Of a DNA stretch of 64,000 nucleotides, positions 38,075 through 46,145 are shown in pieces. Made by a program: the position numbers and the translations under genes. The stretch is taken from NCBI GenBank assembly GCA_016710275.1, contig JADJXS010000001.1, positions 2,232,001 through 2,296,000 of the forward strand. The letters are read 5' to 3'. Source of the DNA: Phycisphaerales bacterium. GTDB taxonomy: Bacteria; Planctomycetota; Phycisphaerae; UBA1845; Fen-1342. Position 1 is the first letter of the stretch, and each line of letters begins with the position of its first letter. Under the pieces are notes generated by a model, which had not been told where the DNA came from, made no database searches, and was given only the letters and a program-made list of their open reading frames with translations.

Positions 38075-38698
38075 TTAAAAGGGGCCTTGGGGGCGATCCG
38101 GCCGATCGGGCATGGCGTCGAGCACCTTGTCGCCCAGGCCGTAGGCCACGGTCTCCTCGGCGTCCATCCACTTGTTACGGTCGCAGTCTTTTTCGATCTG
38201 CTCGAGCGTCTTGCCGGTGTGGCGGGCCAGCACGCGATAGAGCTGCTGCTGCGTGCGCATCATTTCATCGAGTTCGATCTTGATGTCCGTGGCCGGGCCG
38301 CGCGCGCCGCCGAGCGGCTGATGGATCATCACGCGCGAATGCGGCAGGACGTAGCGCTTGCCCGCCGCTCCGGCGGCGAACAGCACCGCCGCCATGCTGG
38401 CCGCCGCGCCGGTGACGTAGGTGGCGACGTCGCAGGGGATGAACTGCATGGTGTCGTAGATGCCCATGCCGCTGTAGACCGACCCGCCGGGGGAGTTGAT
38501 GTACAGGTGGATGTCGGCCTTGCGGTCCTCATTGGCGAGGAAGAGCAACTGGGCGATCACGACGTTGCTCAGCTCCGCCGAGACTTCGTCGCCCAGGAAG
38601 ATGATGCGGTCCTTGAGCAGGCGCGAGTAGATGTCGTAGGCGCGCTCGGCGCGACCCTCACGCTCGACGACCATCGGGATCAACTGGTTGCGGGGCAT
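38075..38698 (-). CDS. clpP: ATP-dependent Clp protease proteolytic subunit
   Basis: 207 residues. Serine protease subunit of ClpXP/ClpAP. Catalytic Ser in GAAASMAAVLFAAG, His in LPHSRVMIHQP, Asp in DRNKWMDAEE. N-terminal processing site and LLKDRIIFLGDEV are conserved. Third gene of the tig-clpP-clpP group, 57 bases after the other clpP. Presence of a second ClpP suggests a mixed tetradecamer, as known from other bacteria with two ClpPs. Confidence 0.93.
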   Translation of the reverse strand: MPRNQLIPMVVEREGRAERAYDIYSRLLKDRIIFLGDEVSAELSNVVIAQLLFLANEDRKADIHLYINSPGGSVYSGMGIYDTMQFIPCDVATYVTGAAASMAAVLFAAGAAGKRYVLPHSRVMIHQPLGGARGPATDIKIELDEMMRTQQQLYRVLARHTGKTLEQIEKDCDRNKWMDAEETVAYGLGDKVLDAMPDRPDRPQGPF

Positions 38699-38755
38699 CT
38701 TTGATCACGTCCCTTCCCGCGCGGCAGGGCGCGGCAGCGCGACTCTGTTGCGTCG

Positions 38756-39400
38756 TTACTTCTTCGCCTTCTTGGCGTCGCGGTTTTCGGTGAGGATTTC
38801 ATCGATCAGGCCGTAGGCCAGCGCCTCGCTCGCATCCATGTAGCGGTCGCGCTCGATGTCCTGCTCGACCTGTGCGGCGTCCTTGCCGGTATGGCGCGAC
38901 AGGATGTCGATCAGCGTCGCCTTGACCTTCAGAATTTCGCGGGCCTGAATCCGCATGTCCGACGCCTGTCCGCCGACGTAGCCCCACGGCTGGTGGATCA
39001 TCACCTTCGCGTGCGGCAGGGCGAAGCGCTTGCCCTTGGTGCCGGCGGCCAGGATCAGCGCAGCGCCGCTGGACGCAGCGCCGACGCAGTAAGTGGCGAT
39101 GTCGCAGGAGAGAAAGCGCATCGTGTCGTAGATCGCCAGCGTGTCGTCAATCTCGCCGCCGGGGCAGTTGACGTAGAGGTGAATCTCCGCGTCACGCTTG
39201 ATCGACTGCAGGTACAGCATGCTCTTGATCACGTGCGAGCAGACGGTGCTGCCGTTGATCATGATGTGCGGATCGAGCGGCAGATCCAGGAAGATGATCC
39301 GGTTGTCCAGCAACATCTCGTTCAGGCCCATCTGGCGGTACTGATGCAGTCCGCCGGCCTGAGCGTGGGGTCGCAGCACGTCCGGGAAATAAGCTGCCAT
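38756..39400 (-). CDS. ATP-dependent Clp protease proteolytic subunit, second paralogue
   Basis: 214 residues. ClpP fold with LLDNRIIFLDLPLD, LYVNCPGGEIDDTLAIYDTM, CVGAASSGAALILAAG (Ser position retained), LPHAKVMIHQPWGYVGGQ (His) and DRYMDASEA (Asp). The Ser region SSG differs from the usual ASM. Start after GAGGAG. It lies between tig and the more typical clpP, so the three genes likely form one quality-control operon. Confidence 0.92.
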   Translation of the reverse strand: MAAYFPDVLRPHAQAGGLHQYRQMGLNEMLLDNRIIFLDLPLDPHIMINGSTVCSHVIKSMLYLQSIKRDAEIHLYVNCPGGEIDDTLAIYDTMRFLSCDIATYCVGAASSGAALILAAGTKGKRFALPHAKVMIHQPWGYVGGQASDMRIQAREILKVKATLIDILSRHTGKDAAQVEQDIERDRYMDASEALAYGLIDEILTENRDAKKAKK

Positions 39401-39501
39401 GGGCGCTCCTCGCGCCGCGCGGATGGTTCCGGCGGCAGGGGGGTCCGACGGGACGAGCGCACCGACTTCCGCGCCGGGCGCGCCCGATCGTCCGGATGAT
39501 T

Positions 39502-41070
39502 CTATTCCGCGCTCTTCTTTCCGCGGCGCGGCTTGGGCGCGGGTTCTGCGCCGGCCGAATCGGCCGGGGGCGGCGGGGCCTCGGCGGCCGCCGCCTTGGA
39601 AGCAGCCTTGCTACTCTTCGACGCTTTGGGAGGGGGTGCCTTAGCTTCGGTGATGACGGCGTCCGTCAGCAGCGCGTCGACGCACTTGTCCTGGCGGATC
39701 TGCTCGGCCAGTTGCAGCAGCAGGCCGCGCTCGTGCAGTTCATCCCGGACGCGGTCAAACCGCCGGCCGTAGCGGCGGGCGATTCGGGCGATTTCATTGT
39801 TGACCTCTTCCTCGGTGACGCGCAGGCCCAGCGTCTCGGCGACCTTGGCGAGGATGAATTCGAGCTTCAGGTCGCGGACGACCTGGTCCTTGGCGGATAC
39901 GCGCAGCTCGTCGATGTCGCGCTCGATGTCCGCCCACGGCACGCCGCGCTGCTGCAGGCCGATCACCCGGCGCATGACGGCGCGATCGGTCAGCCGGGCG
40001 GAGAGGTCGGCGGGTACGTCGATGGGCGCCTTGGTGAGCAGATATTCGTGAATCTGTTCGCGCTTCGCGCGGACCAGCAGCGCTTCGCGCTCGCGCTCCA
40101 TGTCCTGCCGCACGAACTCGCGCAGCTCCGCCTCGGAGGCCGCGCCGGCCTGCGTCGTCAGCTCCGCCACGGAGATCGGGACCAGCCGCTTGACCTCGTG
40201 CACCTTGAAGGAGAACTCGCCTTTCTTGCCGCGCAGGTCCGCCCGTTCGTAATCATCCGGGACGGTGCAGGCACAGGTGCGCTGATCGCCGGCCTTCACG
40301 CCGGCCAGCGCCTCGCCGAGGTTCGGCAGAGCGATTCCGTCCAGCCGGGTGGCGCGGATGCCGAGCTGCAGGTTGTCCTCGGTCTTGACGACAACCCCGT
40401 CGACGGTGAGCGCCACGTCCGCGACGGCCAGATCGTCCTCTTCGGCGGCCGGGCCGGTGATCGGCTCGTAGCGCCCGTGGACGCGGCACTGCCGCTCAAG
40501 CTGTTCCGCCACCAGCTCCGGCGTGATGTCGATGACGGGCGCCGTGACCGGGATGCCCTTCAGCTCCGGCAGCTCGAACGTCGGGCGCACTTCGATTTCG
40601 CAGGTGAACTGCATGTCGCCCTTTTCGGGCAGGTCGATCGCAGCGAGCGCTTCGTTCAGATCAACGAGCTTTTCGCCGCCGCCGCTTGTGATGCGGAAGA
40701 GCGGGTCGCCGAGCACTTCCAGCTTTTCCCGATCGGCCACGGCCACGAACGACTGGCCGATGATCGTCGTTTTGAGCGAAGAGCGCACCTCGGCAGCGAA
40801 GCGCCGCTCGACCAGGGCGCGCGGGGCGCGCCCCTTGCGGAAACCCGGCAACTGAACGTCGCCAAGCATGTCGTCGTAGTTCTTCGAAATCTCCGCGCCG
40901 ATCACTTCGGAAGGTACGGTGATCCGCACCTCCTTGCGCAGCACGCCGATGTCGCGCACTTCCGACTTCGCGACCGTCTTGAGCGACTCGAGCAGCGATT
41001 CAGCCTGCTTCTCGGCTCGCTCGCGCAGGGTCGGGTTGTCGAGCGGGTCCGCCACTCCGGGCGTCGTCAT
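39502..41070 (-). CDS. tig: Trigger factor
   Basis: About 522 residues. Ribosome-associated chaperone. The ribosome-binding signature GFRKGRAPRALVE (trigger factor GFRxGKxP type) is in the N-terminal domain, followed by a FKBP-like domain region (PVTAPVIDITPE... KGKAxx-type segments) and a long helical C-terminal domain with a Lys/Ala/Pro-rich tail (KASKSSKAASKAAA). A start at MTTPGVADP after TGGAG fits best; the longer frame starting MRRMEM is less likely. Followed by the two clpP genes on the same strand. Confidence 0.9.
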   Translation of the reverse strand: MTTPGVADPLDNPTLRERAEKQAESLLESLKTVAKSEVRDIGVLRKEVRITVPSEVIGAEISKNYDDMLGDVQLPGFRKGRAPRALVERRFAAEVRSSLKTTIIGQSFVAVADREKLEVLGDPLFRITSGGGEKLVDLNEALAAIDLPEKGDMQFTCEIEVRPTFELPELKGIPVTAPVIDITPELVAEQLERQCRVHGRYEPITGPAAEEDDLAVADVALTVDGVVVKTEDNLQLGIRATRLDGIALPNLGEALAGVKAGDQRTCACTVPDDYERADLRGKKGEFSFKVHEVKRLVPISVAELTTQAGAASEAELREFVRQDMEREREALLVRAKREQIHEYLLTKAPIDVPADLSARLTDRAVMRRVIGLQQRGVPWADIERDIDELRVSAKDQVVRDLKLEFILAKVAETLGLRVTEEEVNNEIARIARRYGRRFDRVRDELHERGLLLQLAEQIRQDKCVDALLTDAVITEAKAPPPKASKSSKAASKAAAAEAPPPPADSAGAEPAPKPRRGKKSAE

Positions 41071-41146
41071 CACCATCTCCATTCGCCGCACAGGGTGCGG
41101 CCGATTGCGGATGCCGCCGTCGCGCTCGGGCGCGGGCGGCCGTTCG

Positions 41147-41338
41147 TCAGACCAGGCCGTCGAAGAATCGCGACGGGTCGTTTCCCACGAGGATCGACAC
41201 GAGAACGCCCAGCAGGAGCGACAGAAACTGCGTCCAGACGGCGGCGAAATTCACGCCGCCCAGGCCGTTGAGAAACGCCGTCGCGCAGGTCGTGCCACCG
41301 ACGCCCAGCGACAGGATGTCCTTCCGAAACCGGTTCAT
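41147..41338 (-). CDS. Small hydrophobic protein of unknown function
   Basis: 63 residues: MNRFRKDILSLGVGG, a central hydrophobic region (WTQFLSLLLGVLVSILVG) and a polar end. AGGAGA stands seven bases before the ATG. It lies 76 bases upstream of tig on the same strand. Probably a short membrane protein. Confidence 0.65.
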   Translation of the reverse strand: MNRFRKDILSLGVGGTTCATAFLNGLGGVNFAAVWTQFLSLLLGVLVSILVGNDPSRFFDGLV

Positions 41339-41845
41339 CGGCAGTCTCCTGCAAGTGCTGAACCACCCGCGGCTCAACCCCGTGGCCGCCGCACTGGCGG
41401 TTTCGGGGGTGCTCGCGGCGCCGTCGCCGTCGGCCAGCGCTGGAAACCGGATACGTTACGCGGCCCCCCGTGCATGTCAAGGCGGACGGCGCGATCCATC
41501 AATGGCTGCGCGGCTGTTGCTGCACGCGCATCCGGTGCCGCCCTGAGCGGCATTGCGGGTGTGGCGGGTGGGTTGCATGACGGCGGCGTGTCGTCGCATT
41601 TCTTCGGACACGCGCCGGGCGGTCGCCGCTGCGCAGCAATTTCACGGCGTCTTGTTGCGCCCGGGCTTCAGCATCGCGCGGCGGCCGCCCGATCCCGAAT
41701 CACGCCGGCGCGATGTGCCGGCGGGCGTCGCGTGCAACGGGTCGCGCGACACCGGACGTATGGAAGCGCCGGGTTCCCGAATCCGGTCCGCCGCGCGATG
41801 GAGTCGCGCCGCAGACCCTCGCCCCACCTCGGGAGACCGGCGACC
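41339..41845. other. Non-coding stretch upstream of the B12-domain gene
   Basis: 507 bases. The open frames that cross it lack ribosome binding sites and conserved features. I see no repeats, RNA genes or strong promoter. The end before 41846 probably holds the promoter and leader of the gene. Confidence 0.5.
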
Positions 41846-42625
41846 ATGTCCGAACCGCTCCTTCTTCGTTACATGCAGCCCCTTCTGGCCGGCCGGCGGG
41901 CCGATTGCTTCGGCTTGATCCGCAGCGCCGTCAGCCGCGGACAGGATGCCCGCAAGCTGATTTCCGACGTCGTCTGGCCGGCCATGACCCAGATTGACCG
42001 CCTCTATCGCGATGACGTCATCAACTGCGTCGTTCGCAACATGGCCGCCCGCATCAACCGCGCCGTTGCGGATCAGCTTCAGCCGCACCTGCCGCCGGCG
42101 ACCCCGATCGGTAAGCGGGTGTTGATCACCTGTGCCGAGTCGGAGAACGAGGAAGCCGGCGCGCAGATGATCGCCGACCTGCTGGAGTCCACCGGCTGGG
42201 AGGTCTATTTCGTGGGCGGGGGGGTGCCGCACGATGAGATCATCGCCGCGGTCGGCCAGCTTCGCCCCGATGTTCTGCTGATCTTCGGCACCACGCCGCA
42301 GGACGTGCCGGCCAGCCGCCGGCTGGTGGAATGGCTGCGGGAAGTCAACACCTGCCCGACCATGAATATCGTCGTGAGCGGAGGGGTGTTCAACCGCGCG
42401 GACGGGCTGTGGCGCGAAGTCGGCGCCGATGCGTTCTGCGAGGATTCCGACGACGTGCTGGAGACGCTGGCGATGCTCACTCCGCGTACGCCGGGCATCA
42501 AGCGCACCGGCGGCGTCAAGAAGCGCCATCGCAAGCGGCAGGGCACTGCGGAGACCGCGGCGGCCGAGCCGACTCCGTCGCAAGGCGCGGCAATTCCTGC
42601 GCTCGCGGCGGCCCGGGCTGATTGA
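41846..42625 (+). CDS. Cobalamin-binding-domain-like protein lacking the metal-ligand histidine motif
   Basis: About 259 residues. A short helical N-terminal part (about 1-85, RADCFGLIRSAVSRGQDARKLISDVVWPAM) resembles the B12_2 cap of MerR-type/methionine-synthase-like modules, followed by a Rossmann-like B12 domain (KRVLITCAESENEEAGAQMIADLLESTGWEVYFVGGGVPHDEIIAAV...LLIFGTT). The usual DxHxxG at the start of the domain is replaced by ESENEEAG, so the His that coordinates cobalt is gone. A basic tail (KKRHRKRQG) follows. Could be a sensor that no longer binds, or a light/cobalamin-independent regulator. It precedes a STAS and an RsbW-like gene. Confidence 0.8.
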   Translation: MSEPLLLRYMQPLLAGRRADCFGLIRSAVSRGQDARKLISDVVWPAMTQIDRLYRDDVINCVVRNMAARINRAVADQLQPHLPPATPIGKRVLITCAESENEEAGAQMIADLLESTGWEVYFVGGGVPHDEIIAAVGQLRPDVLLIFGTTPQDVPASRRLVEWLREVNTCPTMNIVVSGGVFNRADGLWREVGADAFCEDSDDVLETLAMLTPRTPGIKRTGGVKKRHRKRQGTAETAAAEPTPSQGAAIPALAAARAD

Positions 42626-42733
42626 CACGCCCGCGCCGGACCCGCAGAATCGGCCGGATAGAATCTCCCGGAAGCCCGCCGCCGGACCGCGGCGGGATTC
42701 GCGCGGGCCACCGTGAAGGAAAGGCGCTCGGCG

Positions 42734-43099
42734 ATGGAGCAACCCTCGTCGCATCTTAAGATTCGTCACGCCGACGGCGTGGCACAGGTCGAGTTCGCCG
42801 ATCGCAAGATTCTGGAGGAGCTTTCGATCCAGGAGATCGGCGATGAGCTGGATCGGCTGGTGGAATCCAGTGCGGGCGTCCGCCTGCTCCTGAATTTCCG
42901 GAATGTCGATCACCTTTCCTCAGCGGCACTGGGAATGCTGGTGACGCTGAACAAGAAGGTGAAGGAGCGCAACGGGGAGTTGCGGCTCTCCGACATCAAC
43001 CGGCAGATCTTCGAGGTGTTCAAGATCACCAAGCTGAACCGGCTGTTTGAGATTCACGACACCGCCGAGCAGGCGCTGGCCGGATTCTCCCGCCGGTAG
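42734..43099 (+). CDS. STAS-domain anti-sigma factor antagonist
   Basis: 121 residues. SpoIIAA/RsbV-like fold: VAQVEFADRKILEELSIQEIGDEL, LLNFRNVDHLSSAALGMLVTLNKKVKERNGELRL and VFKITKLNRLFEIHDTAEQAL. The conserved Ser in the HLSSAALG segment is the site phosphorylated by partner kinases. The start at MEQPSS is preferred, with AAGGAAAGG upstream; a GTG 21 bases earlier is possible. The kinase gene follows after 18 bases. Confidence 0.85.
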   Translation: MEQPSSHLKIRHADGVAQVEFADRKILEELSIQEIGDELDRLVESSAGVRLLLNFRNVDHLSSAALGMLVTLNKKVKERNGELRLSDINRQIFEVFKITKLNRLFEIHDTAEQALAGFSRR

Positions 43100-43117
43100 G
43101 CGGGCTGGACGCTGGAC

Positions 43118-43600
43118 ATGATCGTTCACGCACCCCCGCAGCTCCGACTGGGTTCGCTCGACATGGCCGAGCTGGTCGTGCCGAATGACCTGCGCAGCGC
43201 CAAGGCTCCGGAGTCGCTGATTCTCGGAGAGCTGGAGCGCAACGGCTACGACGGCGACTGCATCTTCGGCCTCAAGCTCGCGCTCGAAGAAGCCATGACC
43301 AACGCCGTCAAGCACGGCAACCGCGGCGATCCCGCGAAGCACATCACGGTTCGCTATCGGATCACGCCTGACCAGGTGGTCATCATGGTTGCGGACGAGG
43401 GTACGGGCTTCGCTCCCGAGTGCGTACCGGACCCCACGTCGGACGAGAACCTGGAGCGTCCCAACGGCCGCGGCATCATGCTGATGCAGTGCTATATGTC
43501 GCGGGTCTGCTATAACGCCTGTGGAAATGAAGTGTGGCTGGTGAAGGATCGGACCGATCCTCCGAATCCCGGGTGGGAGAGCCGCCTCACGGAGGGATGA
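43118..43600 (+). CDS. RsbW-like anti-sigma factor / serine kinase (HATPase domain)
   Basis: 160 residues. GHKL ATPase with N box ALEEAMTNAVKHGN, G1 box VADEGTGF and G2 box NGRGIMLM. It should bind a sigma factor or, when released, phosphorylate the STAS partner encoded just upstream. No sigma-factor gene is adjacent. The 3' end overlaps the convergent LuxR-type gene by 14 bases. Confidence 0.88.
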   Translation: MIVHAPPQLRLGSLDMAELVVPNDLRSAKAPESLILGELERNGYDGDCIFGLKLALEEAMTNAVKHGNRGDPAKHITVRYRITPDQVVIMVADEGTGFAPECVPDPTSDENLERPNGRGIMLMQCYMSRVCYNACGNEVWLVKDRTDPPNPGWESRLTEG

Positions 43601-44195
43601 TCCCCTCTCGAATTGCAAATCGCGCCAGTTGTATCCGGTCGCGCACGCCCAGCTTGCGGAAGATCCGCGTTCGACTGTTGTCCGCGGTCTTGTACGAGAT
43701 CGCCAGCGCGCGGGCCGCATCCCGCAGCGGCAGTCCCGACGCAATCAGCGGAAGCAGGCTCAACTCCATCTGCGAAAGCCCGGCAACCGCCGGAGACTGA
43801 GACGCCGCGCCCGGTAGGACCGTTGCGCCGCTGCCGGAATGCGCCGGGCCGTCGTCGAGAGCCTTGATCGCGGCACGCAGCTCGCCCACGCTGGCCGAGT
43901 ATGCCAGCGTCATCACGCCGACGGACTCCCACGTGCTGCGCCGCGGCGCATCGCAAAGCACCAGCACACGCAGAGCAACAAGCGGACCAAGCTGATCGGC
44001 CGGCTCCACGGTCAGATCCGGAATCCCCTCGCAGTAGACGACCACCCGAGCGCCCGACCGCAGAATCGCCCGGTGCCCCTCGGGGCTGGTATCCGCCAAA
44101 GCGACGACCATAGCCCCCAGGGACTGCACAAGATTTGCGACTGCCGCCTGCGGTAACTGAGCGCGGGCCATTACGGCCACGCGAATCTGATCCAT
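43587..44195 (-). CDS. LuxR-family (NarL/FixJ-type) DNA-binding regulator with a divergent receiver
   Basis: About 202 residues starting MDQIRVAVM. The N-terminal region (about 1-115) resembles a receiver fold (VVVALADTSPEGHRAILRSGARVVVYCEG...) but I do not see the aspartate pair and Asp acceptor expected. The C-terminal part SQMELSLLPLIASGLPLRDAARALAISYKTADNSRTRIFRKLGVRDRIQL is a LuxR helix-turn-helix. Overlaps the 3' end of the RsbW-like gene. It may control or be controlled with that group. The start is uncertain; a longer frame reaches 44372. Confidence 0.8.
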   Translation of the reverse strand: MDQIRVAVMARAQLPQAAVANLVQSLGAMVVALADTSPEGHRAILRSGARVVVYCEGIPDLTVEPADQLGPLVALRVLVLCDAPRRSTWESVGVMTLAYSASVGELRAAIKALDDGPAHSGSGATVLPGAASQSPAVAGLSQMELSLLPLIASGLPLRDAARALAISYKTADNSRTRIFRKLGVRDRIQLARFAIREGIIPP

Positions 44196-44278
44196 ACACT
44201 CGATCCCGACCACTCGAGCAACTATGCCGCGGCGCCGCGCGCCACCGGCCCATCCGCACACGAAGCGCAACAAGACCC

Positions 44279-44306
44279 ACCATACAATTATTCGTCGGAC
44301 TGTCGA
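44279..44306 (-). promoter_or_regulatory. Candidate promoter of the LuxR-type gene
   Basis: On the minus strand TCGACA (five of six) is 16 bases from TATGGT (four of six), giving a leader of about 75 bases before 44195. Confidence 0.35.
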
Positions 44307-44337
44307 GAGAAAAACAAGCACTCGCGGTAATTCAGCG

Positions 44338-44364
44338 GAATATTCGCATCGAAAGCGAATATTC
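44338..44364. promoter_or_regulatory. Perfect ten-base inverted repeat, possible operator
   Basis: GAATATTCGC-ATCGAAA-GCGAATATTC. It lies about 30 bases upstream of the candidate -35 of the LuxR-type gene in the one AT-rich stretch of the neighbourhood (44300-44460), the position expected for an activator site. It could also be a hairpin. Confidence 0.5.
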
Positions 44365-44488
44365 ATACGCATGTTGCTGCAGATGCAACGCAGCGCGCGG
44401 GGTAAATACCCCTGTAATTCATGAATATTATAGCATCATCGGATCAACGATCTCGCCCCTCCCCAAACGTGTTTGCGTCGGCTTCCAT

Positions 44489-46072
44489 TCAAGGCGGGAT
44501 AGAGCCTGTCGGCCGGGTGGTCGCGGGCGGCTCTTCCACAATGGGGCGGATGCGAACATTGCGAAACCACAGCGGCGATTCGTGGCTCTGCAACTCCAAT
44601 TGGCCGCGCACCGGGATCGGCTCGCCCCGCTTCCAGAAATTCTCGAGCGCTATGTCGTTGACGACGACGCGGCCGTTGAGTCGCACAGTGACACGATCGC
44701 CGCGCATCGCGATGTGAAATCGGTTCCATTCGCCAACGGCTCGATCCGCCTTCTCCGTCGCATCCTTGCCGCCGCGCTGGTTGTTGTACAACCCGCCTGA
44801 TCCTTCCGGGTGCAGGCCGGCGTCCCAGATCTGCACCTGCGGGCAGCCGCGGAGGTAGATTCCCGAATCGCCGCCTGCCTCGATCTTCCACTCCAATTCC
44901 AAGTCGAAGTCGCCGAATTCCTCGATCGTGCATAGATGCGAGCCGGACTTCGCGCCGTCGAAGTGCAACACCCCGTCCTTCACGGACCAGTGCTTGCGCA
45001 TCAATTCGTCCGCCTTCGCCTGAGCCGCGGCTAACTCCTCCCGGCTCATGGCCGCCCGGCTGAGCGGGTCGCCGACCAACCCCTTCCAACCCGACAGGTC
45101 GCGGCCGTTGAACAGCTCCTTCCATCCGCCTGTTCCGGCGGCGGCGGCGGTCGGCATCGGCACGGGCCGATCATCCGCCGCATAGTCTCCGATCGCGTAC
45201 TGAATTCCCGCCAGGTAGTGCCGCAAGACCACCGGGTTCCAATAGATATCCTCTCGATGTCCCAGCGCGCAATAGAAAACCCGGCCACGGCCCTCGCGCC
45301 GCAGCCACGACACGGCGAAATCCCCGTCCGTTCGCTTGATACCCGGCTTGTCCATCGGCGTCAGCGCGGTGTCCAGCCGGACGATCACGCGCTGCCGATC
45401 GCGCGCGAACGGCTCGCGAAACTGGTAGATTTCGTCGGTGATTTTCATCGTCGGCGAATGGAACATCCCGCACAGGGCGTGCCGCGGGTCATCAATCCGC
45501 AGCGTCACCTCGTCATTCGCGTTCCAGGGATGTCCGTCGAACCAGCCGCCCAGCAGTTCCCCGTACTGCGGCCAGTGGTAGCAACTGTCGGCCGCGGCGT
45601 GGATTCCCACCAGCCCCTTGCCGTCGCGAACGAACTCCAGCAGGTTCTCCTTCCGTCGTGCGGCGACCTCCGCCGCCAGTTGCTGCGCCTTGGGAGTATC
45701 CGCGCTGCGCGACGGGCCGCCCGGCTCGAGGAATTCGCCGGTGGTGTTGAGCAGGATCACGGCGTCAAACGCCGCCAGCGCGTCGCGCTCGAACATGGCA
45801 GGGTCTTCACTCTCGACGGATTCGTACGCCCCGGTGTAGCGCCCCATCGACGCGATTGCCCGGATGCCCACCGGGATCGAGTCATGCCGATAGCCGAGCG
45901 TGCGGGTGAAGATCAGCACGTTCCGGCCGCGATCCGGCGGGGCGGAGTAGGGGTGCGTCGGCAGCGCCTTGAGAATCCGGTCGCCGATTTCATCCTCCGC
46001 CGCCGCGGCGACGCCGCCGCCCGTCACAACCCAAAGCATTGCCAGCCAACAAGCGGCCACCCGCGCGATCAT
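44489..46072 (-). CDS. Secreted ThuA-like plus DUF1080 (3-keto-disaccharide hydrolase-like) protein
   Basis: About 527 residues. Signal peptide ending AAAAED. Residues ~50-290 are a ThuA-like trehalose-utilisation domain (LIFTRTLGYRHDSI, GLVGIHAAADSCYHWP, CALGHREDIYWNP). Residues ~310-520 are a DUF1080 jelly-roll (ELFNGRDLSGWKG, DFDLELEWKIEAGGDSGIYLRG, WNRFHIAMRGDRVTVRLNGRVV, QLELQSHESPLWFRNVRIRP). The pair is widely seen in planctomycetes and linked to 3-keto sugar breakdown. GGGAG fits a start at MIARV, not MTM. Same strand as the HEAT and Gfo/Idh genes upstream, suggesting one catabolic operon. Confidence 0.88.
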   Translation of the reverse strand: MIARVAACWLAMLWVVTGGGVAAAAEDEIGDRILKALPTHPYSAPPDRGRNVLIFTRTLGYRHDSIPVGIRAIASMGRYTGAYESVESEDPAMFERDALAAFDAVILLNTTGEFLEPGGPSRSADTPKAQQLAAEVAARRKENLLEFVRDGKGLVGIHAAADSCYHWPQYGELLGGWFDGHPWNANDEVTLRIDDPRHALCGMFHSPTMKITDEIYQFREPFARDRQRVIVRLDTALTPMDKPGIKRTDGDFAVSWLRREGRGRVFYCALGHREDIYWNPVVLRHYLAGIQYAIGDYAADDRPVPMPTAAAAGTGGWKELFNGRDLSGWKGLVGDPLSRAAMSREELAAAQAKADELMRKHWSVKDGVLHFDGAKSGSHLCTIEEFGDFDLELEWKIEAGGDSGIYLRGCPQVQIWDAGLHPEGSGGLYNNQRGGKDATEKADRAVGEWNRFHIAMRGDRVTVRLNGRVVVNDIALENFWKRGEPIPVRGQLELQSHESPLWFRNVRIRPIVEEPPATTRPTGSIPP

Positions 46073-46145
46073 CGTCATCTCCCAAGCTCACCGCCGACGG
46101 CCGCATTCGCGGCGCATCCGAAGCGCGCCACCAGCGCCCGACCTG

